Assembly: GCA_018648805.1 (NCBI GenBank) | Contig: JABGQM010000012.1 | Span: 24,397 to 88,396, forward strand | Length of the DNA: 64,000 nt | Direction: 5' to 3' | DNA from: Verrucomicrobiota bacterium | GTDB lineage: Bacteria; Verrucomicrobiota; Kiritimatiellia; UBA8416; JABMPJ01 | Part shown: positions 16,731 through 25,918 of the stretch, piece by piece | How positions within the stretch are numbered: position 1 is the stretch's first letter | Layout: the number at the start of each line of letters is the position of its first letter | Notes under the pieces: generated by a model | What the model was told of the DNA's origin: nothing | Databases searched by the model: none | What the model saw: the letters and a program-made list of their open reading frames with translations, nothing else | Translations under genes and position numbers: made by a program

Positions 16731-17951
16731 ATGGAACCTCAAGAAACAGAAGAATACGCCATTTGGAGGAACATTTCTTCAATGGAACCATTGCTTCCTG
16801 ATGGCAGTAGAAGGTCTCTTGCTGATCTGACAGAGGGAATTAGGTTCGAAGCGGGCCGTTTATCAGGATCTGGTATGCCTCAGAAGACAAGGGAGGGCAT
16901 CGAGAAGATTGTTCAACAGATGAACAGCTACTATTCCAATCTCATAGAAGGGCACAAGACAAGTCCGCTTGAGGTCGAGAAAGCACTCAGGAAGGACTTC
17001 GATCATGACCCAAAGAAGAGGGCGTTACAGCAACTGGGGGTCGCCCATATTGAGACAGAAGAGCATCTCAAGACCCTTCTAAGAGATGAGCCGGAAACAG
17101 ACACGTTTTCTTCTGACTTCATAAAGATGGTACATAGGGAATTCTACAATCGCCTTCCTAAGGAGCTAAGGGTCGTTAAGGACAGTAAGGATAGAGAATA
17201 CCCTCTGATCCCGGGGGAATTCAGAAGCTACAATGTAAATGTGCACTATCACGTACCCCCAGATTACCCCTGCCTTGAGAATTTCATGGGGCGGTTTGAA
17301 TCCTTTTATGGGAGTGAACGCATCCTTTCAACCCGCAAACTTGTAGCTATAGCGGCCTCTCACCAGCGGTTCCTTTGGATTCATCCGTTCGGAGATGGAA
17401 ACGGACGAGTAGCCCGACTACTCTCTCATGCGTCCTTGATACAATGTGGTCTTGGTGGGTACGGGCTTTGGACGCTTGCAAGGGGCCTTGCAAGAAGTAG
17501 GGATGATTACTACCGGCATCTCAATGTAGCCGACCAAACAAGAAAGAACGACTATGACGGACGAGGAAACCTGTCTTCGGACTATCTTGGCAAGTTCTGT
17601 GAGTTCTTCCTGCAGACAATCCTTGACCAGATGTCGTTCATGACATCTGTTCTGGAGTACAGTTCCTTGAAACACCGGATTGAGAACTATGTTTATCGGA
17701 ATGACGTATTTGGAAAGCATAACGCCCAAGGGGTCTATCTGCTACTTGAAGCCCTGCATGAAGGAGAGTATGCGAGAGGCGAAGCGACTCGGCTCACGGG
17801 ATATGGAGAAACCATCGCCAGGGAACTGCTCCAGACCGCTTTAGGCCGAGGTCTACTGGCCTCAGACGGCCCACGAAGCCCCGTCTACTTAGGTTTTCCA
17901 AGTGATGTATTGGAGGATTACTTCCCTAAACTCTTCATGCCAAGTGTTTGA
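16731..17951 (+). CDS. Fic-family protein (probable AMP transferase)
   Basis: A 406-aa Fic protein. The canonical motif HPFGDGNGR lies at about 218-226. The N-terminal inhibitory-helix motif (S/T)xxxE(G/N) is present as SNLIEG (about 69-74), which marks a class II, self-inhibited enzyme. A C-terminal winged-helix-like region (YLLLEALHEGEYARGEA) follows. Fic enzymes usually AMPylate target proteins. The ATG at 16731 has AGAAGGAG upstream. Base composition and codon use are clearly more AT-rich than neighbouring genes, and it stands next to a tRNA gene, so acquisition by transfer is likely. Confidence 0.93.
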   Translation: MEPQETEEYAIWRNISSMEPLLPDGSRRSLADLTEGIRFEAGRLSGSGMPQKTREGIEKIVQQMNSYYSNLIEGHKTSPLEVEKALRKDFDHDPKKRALQQLGVAHIETEEHLKTLLRDEPETDTFSSDFIKMVHREFYNRLPKELRVVKDSKDREYPLIPGEFRSYNVNVHYHVPPDYPCLENFMGRFESFYGSERILSTRKLVAIAASHQRFLWIHPFGDGNGRVARLLSHASLIQCGLGGYGLWTLARGLARSRDDYYRHLNVADQTRKNDYDGRGNLSSDYLGKFCEFFLQTILDQMSFMTSVLEYSSLKHRIENYVYRNDVFGKHNAQGVYLLLEALHEGEYARGEATRLTGYGETIARELLQTALGRGLLASDGPRSPVYLGFPSDVLEDYFPKLFMPSV

Positions 17952-18083
17952 TGATCTTTACCCCAGAGCGGAAGATTCGCGTTCTGCAGTAGAGATTGAA
18001 CGGTATGTGTATGTCGGGTTATAGTGCTGCAGTTGTGCTGCCCGTCAGGGCATTGGGCACGCTTCAGTGGAATGGGTGATGTG

Positions 18084-18962
18084 ATGAACCAGATTGTGGT
18101 CGGCATAGGGGAGTTGCTTTGGGATGTCTTTCCGCAGGGGAAGCGTATGGGGGGCGCCCCGGTTAACTTTGCCTGCCATTGTGGCCAGCTTGGTGCCGAG
18201 GCCTATCCGGTAAGCTGCATTGGCCGGGACAACCTTGGCGACGAGCTGCGGGGGCGCTTGACGGACCTCAACGTTGACCAGAGCTACATCGCCGAGGATG
18301 CGACGCATCCGACCGGCACGGTGCAGGTGACGCTCGATGCGCATGCGAAACCCTCCTACGAGATCTGCGAGGGAGTCGCCTGGGATATGATCCGCATGAC
18401 GCCGGCGCTCGACGCGCTGGCGCCGCAAGCGGATGCGGTCTGTTTTGGTTCGCTCTGCCAGCGCCATACCGTGTCGTATGAGACGATTCACGCCTTCCTG
18501 AGCGGCATGCGGGCGGAGGCGCTGAAGATCTTTGATGTCAACCTGCGGCAGGCGTTCTATTCCAAGGCGATCATCGAGGCGTCGTTGGGGCACGCGAACG
18601 TTCTGAAGCTGAGTGACGAGGAGCTGCCGGTGCTGGCGGAACTGTTTGGTGTGTCCGGTGCGGTGGAGGCGCAGCTGCACGGTCTGCTGGCCCGCTTTGA
18701 TCTGAACCTGATCGCCTATACGCGCGGCCCTGACGGCAGCCTGCTGGTGGGGCCCGATGAGACGGCTGAGCATCCGGGCTGTCCCGGCAAGGCGATCGAC
18801 AGCGTGGGCGCCGGGGATTCATTTACGGCGGCACTCTGTGTGGGATTGCTGACCGGCAGACCGCTGGCCGCCATCAACGACCATGCCAATCGCGTGGCGA
18901 CCTTCGTATGTTCACACGAGGGTGCCGTGCCTGCTTTCCCGCAAGCCCTGAAGGATGCGTAG
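18084..18962 (+). CDS. PfkB-family carbohydrate kinase (fructokinase-like)
   Basis: A 292-aa ribokinase-fold sugar kinase. GGAPVNFACH gives the sugar-binding region. DSVGAGDSFTAAL near the C-terminus is the PfkB signature with the catalytic Asp. The N-terminus MNQIVVGIGELLWDVFP resembles fructokinases, but the substrate is not proven. The ATG at 18084 follows other near-frame ATGs; 18084 fits the family start. The MORN lipoprotein gene follows 27 bp downstream and may be co-transcribed. Confidence 0.9.
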   Translation: MNQIVVGIGELLWDVFPQGKRMGGAPVNFACHCGQLGAEAYPVSCIGRDNLGDELRGRLTDLNVDQSYIAEDATHPTGTVQVTLDAHAKPSYEICEGVAWDMIRMTPALDALAPQADAVCFGSLCQRHTVSYETIHAFLSGMRAEALKIFDVNLRQAFYSKAIIEASLGHANVLKLSDEELPVLAELFGVSGAVEAQLHGLLARFDLNLIAYTRGPDGSLLVGPDETAEHPGCPGKAIDSVGAGDSFTAALCVGLLTGRPLAAINDHANRVATFVCSHEGAVPAFPQALKDA

Positions 18963-18989
18963 TTGAATTGCCAACTGAAAGACACTGCT

Positions 18990-19823
18990 ATGAAACATGT
19001 CGCTATGGCCGCCGCCACCTTACTCACCCCCCTGCTCCTCGCCGGTTGTCTTGTGACCCCCCACGTCATAACGTTCCCGGATGGCACCAGCTATAAAGGA
19101 CCGGCCGTCGACGGCGTGCCTGAGGGTCGGGGCGTCATCACGTTTGCCAACCGCGATGTCTACAACGGTCAGGTCCACAACGGCCAGATGCACGGCAAGG
19201 GAAGATTGTCATATGCCGACGGCACCTCATGCTACGAGGGCGACTTCAAGGATGGCCAACGGCATGGAGAGGGCGTATTGACCCGGCCGTTCCGCCATAT
19301 GAACACGGATACAGTCGTCATCTATACCGGCACTTTCGTGAACGACAAGGGCGAGGGCCCCGCGGTCCAGGAGGTCAAAGGCATGTTCACGATCACAGCC
19401 AGTTGTCGCGACTGCCTGGCGTTCGGACCGGGCACACGCACCTATGTCAACGGCGATACGTACGTAGGTGAGTTTCGTAATAACCACCACTATAAAGGGA
19501 CATACACCTGGGCCAATGGCGACACGTATGAAGGCACATTTGACGGCCACAACCCACACGGCAAAAACGGCAAGAAGACCTTTGCCGACGGCTCAGTCTA
19601 TCGAGGTGATGTATCCCGCAGGTTGATGCACGGCAATGGGGACCTCACGTTCGCCGACGGCACCCGCTACAAGGGCACCTTCGTGAAGGACAAGATGCAC
19701 GGCACGGGCAGCATCACCTACCCCGACGGCAGTCGCTACGAGGGTGAGTTCAAGGATGACGAGATACGCGGCCAGGGCATCTTCACCGCCACAGACGGGA
19801 CCCAGACCGCAACGACCCTTTAG
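18990..19823 (+). CDS. MORN-repeat lipoprotein
   Basis: A 277-aa protein with a lipoprotein signal (MKHVAMAAATLLTPLLLAGC). At least seven MORN-like repeats follow, for example FANRDVYNGQVHNGQMHGKG, TYVNGDTYVGEFRNN, FADGTRYKGTFVKDKMHGTG and YPDGSRYEGEFKDDEIRGQG. MORN arrays form extended beta sheets that act as scaffolds. It should be anchored to the outer or inner membrane. The function is unknown. Confidence 0.88.
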   Translation: MKHVAMAAATLLTPLLLAGCLVTPHVITFPDGTSYKGPAVDGVPEGRGVITFANRDVYNGQVHNGQMHGKGRLSYADGTSCYEGDFKDGQRHGEGVLTRPFRHMNTDTVVIYTGTFVNDKGEGPAVQEVKGMFTITASCRDCLAFGPGTRTYVNGDTYVGEFRNNHHYKGTYTWANGDTYEGTFDGHNPHGKNGKKTFADGSVYRGDVSRRLMHGNGDLTFADGTRYKGTFVKDKMHGTGSITYPDGSRYEGEFKDDEIRGQGIFTATDGTQTATTL

Positions 19824-19876
19824 GCGCAGACGACCAGCCACATACTCAAGAATTATTTGGTGCGAGGAGCAGTCAT

Positions 19877-22327
19877 ATGGCGAAGAAAAAGAAGAAGCCT
19901 GTCGAGGCGGACGAGCCATCGATTGATGTCGAGTTGATCCCGGATGTGGAGACGGAGGCGTCCGCTGAGACCGATCTCGTATTGGCGCGCGAGATGCTGC
20001 CGGACAAACTGCCGATCATTCCCCTCAATCACCGGCCGCTCTTTCCCAAGATGCAGGTGCCGATGATCGTGGATAACGATCCGCTGCGCGATATGCTGGT
20101 CGACGCCGCCAAAGCTGACAGGAAGTTTGTCGGGCTGGTCCTGCGCAAATCCACCAACGGCAGTGGCGAGGAGGCGCCGGCGAAGGGATCCGACCTCTAT
20201 CGCGTCGGCGTGGTGGCCGAGATCCTGGATCTACAACAACCGATGTCCAAGGGACCGATCCAGTTGCTGCTGGGCGCCCTCGAGCGATTCCGCATCAGCG
20301 ACATCGTGCAGGAGTCCCCCCATATCATAGCCTCGGTCGACTACGTTTTCGAAACCGAGATGGCGCGTAACGACGAGCTGAAAGCCTATTCGCTGGCGGT
20401 CGTCAAGGGCCTCAAAGAACTGATGCAGCTCAACCCGTTGCACCGCGAAGAGATGGCCCTGTTGATGGCGCAGTCGCCCATCAACGAACCGGGCCGCCTG
20501 GCCGACTTTGCGGCAGCCATGACCAGCTCGGAGCCGCGTGAGTTGCAGGAGGTACTCGCCGCCACCCGGATCCGCACCCGCCTGGGCAAGGTGCTGATGC
20601 TGTTGACCAAGGAGATTGATATCTCCAAGTTGCAGGTCAAGATCAGCAAACAGATCGAAGAGAAGCTGACCACACAGCAGCGCGAGTTCTTCCTGCGTGA
20701 GCAGCTCAAGGCGATTAAGAAGGAGCTCGGACTCGAGAAGGAGGGCAAAGAGGCCGAGGCCGAACGCTTCGAGAAGCGCATCAAGAAGTTGACCCTGACC
20801 GATGAAGCGCGCGAACGGATCGACGAGGAGCTGAACAAGATCAAGCTGATCGAGCCCACCTCACCCGAATTCAATGTCTCGCGCTCCTACCTCGACTGGC
20901 TCACGGTGCTGCCATGGGGCGTCTTCACCCAGGACCGTTACGATGTGACCAAAGCCACACGGATCCTGAACCGGGATCACTACGGACTCGAAGACGTCAA
21001 GGATCGCATCCTGGAGTTTCTCTCGGTGGGCATCATGAAAGGCAACGTCGCCGGGTCGATCCTCTGCTTTGTGGGCCCACCCGGGGTAGGCAAGACCTCA
21101 ATCGGTAAGTCCATCGCGCGCAGTATCGGCCGCAACTTCTACCGCTTCTCCCTGGGCGGCATCCAGGACGAGGCCGAGATCAAGGGGCACCGGCGCACCT
21201 ATATCGGGGCACTGCCCGGCAAGTTCATCCAGGCTATGAAGACCTGCAAGAGCGCCAACCCGGTGATCATGCTCGACGAGATCGATAAGATCGGGCAGAG
21301 CTACCGTGGGGATCCGGCTTCAGCCCTGCTGGAAGTGCTTGATCCCGAACAGAATAGAGAGTTTCTGGATCACTACCTGGATGTGCGGTTTGATCTGTCC
21401 AACGTCTTCTTTATCTGCACGGCCAACCAGCTCGACACTATTCCGCGTCCGCTACTCGACCGCGTGGAGATCATCAAGCTGTCAGGGTATATCCTGGAGG
21501 AGAAACTCCAAATCGCGCGGCGCTACCTGCTGCCCAAGCAGCTCAAGGCCCACGGCGTGAAACGGACGCAGCTGGGCATCACGATGCGTGGACTGCGGCG
21601 CATTATTGATGGCTATGCACGTGAACCGGGCGTGCGCGGCGTCGAAAAACACATCAAGCGCATCGTCCGCAAATCGGTTAAGCGCATCGTCGAGGGGCAC
21701 GACGAGAAGATCACGATTGATGCCGCGGATGTCGAGCCGCTGCTGGGCAAGCCGCTATTCCGCGACGATGACTTCTTCAAACACCCCAGCGTGGGCGTGG
21801 TGATCGGCCTGGCCTGGACCAGTATGGGCGGCGACACGCTTGCCATCGAGGCCACGCGCGTCAACACCGGCAAGCCCGGCTTCAAGCAGACCGGGCAGCT
21901 GGGCAACGTCATGGTGGAATCATCCGAGATCGCCTATACCTATATACGCGGCTTCCTGAGCGAGGATGAAAAAGCGATGGCCGTGCTGCACCACCAGTTC
22001 ATTCACCTGCATGTGCCGGCTGGCGCCACGCCCAAGGATGGTCCCTCGGCCGGAATCACGATGGCCTCGGCGCTCTACTCGCTGGCCACCGGCAAGCGTA
22101 TCCGCAAGGGGTTTGCCATGACCGGTGAACTCTCCCTGACCGGCCGCGTCATGCCGATCGGCGGCCTGAAGGAGAAGACCATTGCCGCCAAGCGCGCCGG
22201 GATCCGTCGGCTCGTCTTCCCCGAAGCCAACCGCCCGGACTTCGAGGAGCTGCCCGCCCATATCCGCAAAGGCATCACGCCACATTATGTATCCACCTTT
22301 GGCGAGGTGGTGGAGATCTGTTTCTGA
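19877..22327 (+). CDS. lon: ATP-dependent protease Lon
   Basis: An 816-aa Lon of normal length. The Lys-rich N-terminal tail (MAKKKKKPV) precedes the LAN substrate-binding domain. The AAA+ module has Walker A GPPGVGKT at about 399-406 and Walker B VIMLDEIDK. The protease domain keeps catalytic Ser724 in PKDGPSAG and Lys767 in GGLKEK. It degrades misfolded and regulatory proteins in the cytoplasm. The start has GAGGAG upstream. The gene stands alone and is followed by a family A repeat. Confidence 0.98.
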   Translation: MAKKKKKPVEADEPSIDVELIPDVETEASAETDLVLAREMLPDKLPIIPLNHRPLFPKMQVPMIVDNDPLRDMLVDAAKADRKFVGLVLRKSTNGSGEEAPAKGSDLYRVGVVAEILDLQQPMSKGPIQLLLGALERFRISDIVQESPHIIASVDYVFETEMARNDELKAYSLAVVKGLKELMQLNPLHREEMALLMAQSPINEPGRLADFAAAMTSSEPRELQEVLAATRIRTRLGKVLMLLTKEIDISKLQVKISKQIEEKLTTQQREFFLREQLKAIKKELGLEKEGKEAEAERFEKRIKKLTLTDEARERIDEELNKIKLIEPTSPEFNVSRSYLDWLTVLPWGVFTQDRYDVTKATRILNRDHYGLEDVKDRILEFLSVGIMKGNVAGSILCFVGPPGVGKTSIGKSIARSIGRNFYRFSLGGIQDEAEIKGHRRTYIGALPGKFIQAMKTCKSANPVIMLDEIDKIGQSYRGDPASALLEVLDPEQNREFLDHYLDVRFDLSNVFFICTANQLDTIPRPLLDRVEIIKLSGYILEEKLQIARRYLLPKQLKAHGVKRTQLGITMRGLRRIIDGYAREPGVRGVEKHIKRIVRKSVKRIVEGHDEKITIDAADVEPLLGKPLFRDDDFFKHPSVGVVIGLAWTSMGGDTLAIEATRVNTGKPGFKQTGQLGNVMVESSEIAYTYIRGFLSEDEKAMAVLHHQFIHLHVPAGATPKDGPSAGITMASALYSLATGKRIRKGFAMTGELSLTGRVMPIGGLKEKTIAAKRAGIRRLVFPEANRPDFEELPAHIRKGITPHYVSTFGEVVEICF

Positions 22328-22345
22328 GCTAGAAGAATGGGAGCG

Positions 22346-22462
22346 TGACCACGGATTGCACGGATGCACACGGATGGTCCCGACTGCGTCGGGCCCGGGG
22401 AGTGGATCGATCCTCCCGGCGCCGACAGGCGCCATCCGTTACATCCGTGTCATCCGTGGTTA
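22346..22462. repeat. Family A palindromic repeat, copy 3
   Basis: Arms TGACCACGGATTGCACGGAT and CATCCGTGTCATCCGTGGT with a larger GC-rich centre containing GGCGCCGACAGGCGCC. It occupies the gap between lon and pdxB, ending 18 bp before the pdxB ATG, so it could influence pdxB expression. Confidence 0.85.
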
Positions 22463-22480
22463 TGATCTGCATGAGGTGGT

Positions 22481-23668
22481 ATGAAAATTGTTGCGGTTAA
22501 GAATATGCCGTTTGCGGCGGAGGCGTTCGGGACGCTGGGCGATGTGACCTTGCTGGAGGGACGCGCCATCAGGGCGGCGGACGTGCGTGATGCCGACCTG
22601 CTGCTGACGCGCACCACCACGCCGATCACACGTGAGCTGCTTGAGGGCAGTCGCGTGCGGTTTTACGGCACCGCCACAATCGGGACCGATCACATCGATC
22701 AACCCTATCTCGCGGCGCGCGGCATCCCCTGGTGCTCCGCCGCCGGCTGCAACGCCAACAGCGTGTCGGAGTATCTCACGGCCGCCCTGCTCTGCCTCGG
22801 CCAGCAGCACGGCATCACACTCGCAGGCAAGACCATCGGGGTGATCGGGGTCGGCAACGTCGGCACGCGCGTGGTCGAAAAGGCGCATGCGCTGGGCATG
22901 CGGGTCCTGGCCAATGACCCACCCCGCGAACGCAACGGCGATAGCGCGCCCCCAATCGGCAATCGGCAATCGGCAGTCGGCAATTCCTGGACGGCGCTTC
23001 CCGAACTGCTGGCCCAATCCGATATCGTCACGCTGCACACGCCGCTGACGGATGAGGGGGTGGACGCGACCGTGCACCTGGCCGATGAGGCCTTCTTTGA
23101 ACAGCTCAAGCCCGGCGCCATCTTTATCAATGCCGCACGGGGACCCATTGCGGATACAGATGCCCTTCTGCGAGCGATGGACCGCAGCATCGTGGCGCAT
23201 GCCATCATGGATACCTGGGAGGGCGAACCGGACTTTCGCAGCGACCTGCTTGAACGCGTCTTCATCGCCTCGCCCCACATTGCCGGCCACTCGTACGAGG
23301 GGAAATACATGGGGACAGTCATGGTGTACCGTGCGGCCTGCCGCTTTCTCGGTGTGGAAGCCACGTGGTCCCCTGACGCCATTCTACCGCCGCCGCTGGT
23401 TCCCCGCTTGACCGCAACGCCCGACCTCGACCCGGAAGCCGCCCTGTGGGAGCTGGTGCATGCCGTCTATGATATCGAGGCCGATGATGCGCGTATGCGG
23501 GCGGTGCCGGCAGGCGGGGCGGCCGAACGGCGCGCCCATTTCGATGGGCAGCGAAAATCGTACCCGATCCGGCGCGAGTTTCGCTTTACGGAGGTCGATG
23601 CAACGCGCACACTACCGATATTGCAACGATCAATCGACGGTGTGGGGTTCAGACTCACACCGCAATAG
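22481..23668 (+). CDS. pdxB: 4-phosphoerythronate dehydrogenase PdxB
   Basis: A 395-aa D-2-hydroxyacid dehydrogenase of the PdxB type, second step of DXP-independent pyridoxal phosphate synthesis. It has the NAD-binding GVIGVGNVGTRVVEKA, the substrate-loop block TATIGTDHID, SDIVTLHTPLT, NAARGPIADTDAL and SPHIAGHSYEGK, plus the C-terminal PdxB-specific domain. The variable loop after DPPRERNGD contains an 11-residue stretch (PIGNRQSAVGN) encoded by a CAATCGG heptamer array, apparently an in-frame microrepeat insertion. The enzyme otherwise looks intact. Confidence 0.93.
   Translation: MKIVAVKNMPFAAEAFGTLGDVTLLEGRAIRAADVRDADLLLTRTTTPITRELLEGSRVRFYGTATIGTDHIDQPYLAARGIPWCSAAGCNANSVSEYLTAALLCLGQQHGITLAGKTIGVIGVGNVGTRVVEKAHALGMRVLANDPPRERNGDSAPPIGNRQSAVGNSWTALPELLAQSDIVTLHTPLTDEGVDATVHLADEAFFEQLKPGAIFINAARGPIADTDALLRAMDRSIVAHAIMDTWEGEPDFRSDLLERVFIASPHIAGHSYEGKYMGTVMVYRAACRFLGVEATWSPDAILPPPLVPRLTATPDLDPEAALWELVHAVYDIEADDARMRAVPAGGAAERRAHFDGQRKSYPIRREFRFTEVDATRTLPILQRSIDGVGFRLTPQ
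22953..22985. repeat. Heptamer microrepeat CAATCGG inside pdxB
   Basis: Nearly five tandem copies of CAATCGG (one CAGTCGG, last truncated to CAATT), 33 bp and therefore in frame. It encodes PIGNRQSAVGN in a loop that is variable in the family. Confidence 0.85.
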
Positions 23669-23682
23669 AAGGAGAGTGAAAC

Positions 23683-23901
23683 ATGGACAAGCTAAACATT
23701 CAGTTGTGCCCCGAGACAGGGATTTGCTCAATCATCAAGGAAGACGGCAAGAAGGTCGATCTCATGCCGGACGAAGTAACCCAGCTGCGTCATGCCACCG
23801 ACGGCGCGAGCGTAAAGAAGGTACTGAGCGAGATTGATGGCAGCTTTGCCGAGGCGCTCGACGCCGAAGAGACCGCTCATATTGCCACCAAACTGAAGTA
23901 A
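23683..23901 (+). CDS. Small acidic protein, unknown function
   Basis: A 72-aa protein (MDKLNIQLCPETGICSIIKE...) with a strong AAGGAG ribosome-binding site and 14 bp spacing from pdxB. It is predicted mixed alpha/beta with two Cys residues in LCPETGIC. No family is recognised. The HEAT-repeat gene follows after 15 bp, so a pdxB operon of three genes is likely. Confidence 0.7.
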   Translation: MDKLNIQLCPETGICSIIKEDGKKVDLMPDEVTQLRHATDGASVKKVLSEIDGSFAEALDAEETAHIATKLK

Positions 23902-23916
23902 GAACGGTCCACCACT

Positions 23917-24672
23917 ATGAGTATGGAACAGGACAATCTACGGCGCGGTCTGCGTAATTTTGAAACGCGCGCCCGGATGATTGAGGCGGCCGTCGACGAG
24001 GGCGAGGGATGTATCGAAACCGTGCTGCCCCTGCTGCACGACCGTAGCGAGGCGGTACGCTGGTCGGCCATCCGGATCCTGGCCGAGGTCGGCAACGAGC
24101 GCGCTATCGGCCCGCTCGTGGGCGTACTCGAACGCGGCAAGAACACGGTCGATGTGCACAACGCGCTCTGCGCTATCAGCGGCACAGATTTCGGTAGCGA
24201 CGTCAAAGCCTGGCGGAACTGGATGCTCGAGGATCCCGACGTGCGTGCCTCTGCCACGGATGGCGTGCTCTCGGATGAAGCCCTCCTGGCGGCCGCCATC
24301 GAGGGGCTGCCCGTGACGGTCAGCGGCGAAGGCGAGGCGTTTGCCCTGACCGTTGCCCTGCCCGAGGATCGCAGGCAGCAGGTCTGGATCGACTTCTCGA
24401 AGCGGGACAGCGATGACCAACCCATGGTCCAGCTCTGCACCCCTTGCGGCGATGCCGAGGTGCCGCGCTATGAGTGGGCGCTGAAGTTGAACATGGCGAT
24501 TCCTTACGGCTCCATCGCCCTGGCCGAGCTGGATGGCAAGCAGTGTTTCGCCATGGTGGACTCCTACCTGCGCGCCACGTGCGACCCCGAAGACTTGGCC
24601 AAATCGCTGATGTGCCTGGCGGAACAGGGCGATGCCGTCGAAAAGGCCCTCGCACACGAGGACCGGTATTAG
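23917..24672 (+). CDS. HEAT-repeat protein with C-terminal YbjN/CesT-like region
   Basis: A 251-aa protein. Residues about 25-110 contain HEAT-like helices (LLHDRSEAVRWSAIRILAEV, GNERAIGPLVGVLE). Residues about 125-245 resemble the alpha/beta fold of bacterial type III chaperone-like or YbjN proteins (WIDFSKRDSDDQPMVQLCTP, ALKLNMAIPYGSIALAELDG). It is probably a protein-protein interaction module in the cytoplasm. The second assignment rests on pattern only. Confidence 0.65.
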   Translation: MSMEQDNLRRGLRNFETRARMIEAAVDEGEGCIETVLPLLHDRSEAVRWSAIRILAEVGNERAIGPLVGVLERGKNTVDVHNALCAISGTDFGSDVKAWRNWMLEDPDVRASATDGVLSDEALLAAAIEGLPVTVSGEGEAFALTVALPEDRRQQVWIDFSKRDSDDQPMVQLCTPCGDAEVPRYEWALKLNMAIPYGSIALAELDGKQCFAMVDSYLRATCDPEDLAKSLMCLAEQGDAVEKALAHEDRY

Positions 24673-24691
24673 TAGGTGCAACGTATCAGCG

Positions 24692-24821
24692 ATTCTCATT
24701 ATGTGGTGTCCCCTGCCGCCTTGCGCGGCAGGAGCATAAGATCCCCGCGAAAAGCGTGCTTTTCTTCAAGATCTTGCTCACCGGCGACACAAGGTCGCCG
24801 GGGTCAATGCCATAATGAGAA
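24692..24821. repeat. Structured intergenic element with inverted ends
   Basis: 11-12-bp inverted ends (ATTCTCATTATG at 24692-24703 and CATAATGAGAA at 24811-24821) enclose two hairpins: CCTGCCGC/GCGGCAGG (24712-24732) and CCGGCGAC/GTCGCCGG (24781-24801). It lies between the HEAT gene and the coiled-coil gene. It could be a small mobile palindrome or a terminator region. Confidence 0.7.
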
Positions 24822-24852
24822 CTGCTGGCAAAGTATTGGAAAGTAGTACTTT

Positions 24853-25917
24853 ATGAAATGGTCATGCCTATGGATCGCGACGCTCTGTTTCCTTACGTTC
24901 AACGGATCCTGCGCCCTCAAGGCGGCACAGGCCGCCGCCCCACCTGCGGCCGGCAAGGATGCGGCCGCGCAGAAGCCGGTGTCCGATCCACGCTTCGAGG
25001 GCATCGACGTCCAGCACCACGCGTATATCAAAACGCTTGAAAAGACGCACAAGGCCTTGCTGCTCTCCTGGTTCAAACTACGCGATCTCTACGCTGAGGC
25101 GCATCACTGCGCCACCGTCTTCGGAACGAGGGAGCGCAAACGGGCGCGGAGCAAGTTGCCCAGCCTTCTGAGTAAGATCGACAGCGAAAAGATTAAGTTT
25201 GAGAGGGCCTACGAGCGGGCGCGCGCGCCGATCCTGAAGAAGGAGATGGCTCTCAGGGATCGTGCCATGAAGCTCTCCGAGAAGCAGGGCGCCAAGGAGG
25301 ATCCCCTGGTCGACAAGCGGCTGGAGGAACTCTACAGCGAGGCCTATGCGCAGGGAGCACAACTCAGCACGCTCAAGGCCCTGGATAAGGCCTTTTACCG
25401 CGGTGCCAATATGCCGAGTGAGCTGACCCAGCTGGGTCTGCCTGCCAAAGCTTCAGTGGCGTCAAAGGTGCTCAAGAAGAATCCCAGGCTCGTCGAAGCA
25501 CGCTTCACAATCAAAGACTGCGAAGCTGACCTGGCCACACTCGACGCGCTGAAGGCCGCCATGGAGCAGGACCCCAAAAAGCGATGGGGGGCGGCCCAGG
25601 AATCCATGGTGAAGAGAACCCGGCAGACACTCGACAAAGCCGTCGCTAACCTGAAGAAGGAAGCCGAACGGGTCAAGCTGCCCTTCTTGCGCGACGCCGC
25701 GAAGTTCAAGAAGAAGGTCGACATGACCCAGAAGAAGATCGACGACCTCGAGAAGCGCAAGCGCAAGACGACGACCTACGAGCAGCGTCTGAGCGAGTAC
25801 ACCGCCGAGATGGACCAGTACCTGGAGGCCGCGGCTCTGATCGACCAGTTGACGATTTGGAAGCAGCCGGAGAAGAAGGCGCCAGCCAAGAAAGGCGCCA
25901 AGAAGGGCGGCCACTAG
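24853..25917 (+). CDS. Secreted coiled-coil protein, unknown function
   Basis: A 354-aa protein with an N-terminal signal peptide (MKWSCLWIATLCFLTFNGSC, then ALKAAQA). It is almost entirely alpha-helical and Lys/Ala/Glu/Leu-rich with long coiled-coil stretches (about 50-180 and 215-335), ending in a Lys-rich AKKGAKKGGH tail. Such proteins often act as periplasmic spacers or scaffolds; no family is recognised. It converges on the methyltransferase gene with only 1 bp between stops. Confidence 0.7.
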   Translation: MKWSCLWIATLCFLTFNGSCALKAAQAAAPPAAGKDAAAQKPVSDPRFEGIDVQHHAYIKTLEKTHKALLLSWFKLRDLYAEAHHCATVFGTRERKRARSKLPSLLSKIDSEKIKFERAYERARAPILKKEMALRDRAMKLSEKQGAKEDPLVDKRLEELYSEAYAQGAQLSTLKALDKAFYRGANMPSELTQLGLPAKASVASKVLKKNPRLVEARFTIKDCEADLATLDALKAAMEQDPKKRWGAAQESMVKRTRQTLDKAVANLKKEAERVKLPFLRDAAKFKKKVDMTQKKIDDLEKRKRKTTTYEQRLSEYTAEMDQYLEAAALIDQLTIWKQPEKKAPAKKGAKKGGH

Positions 25918-25918
25918 A

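Noticed and set aside
22953..22985. CRISPR-like array
   Set aside because: Period is 7 bp with no spacers and lies inside pdxB. No other regularly spaced repeats and no cas genes were seen in the window.
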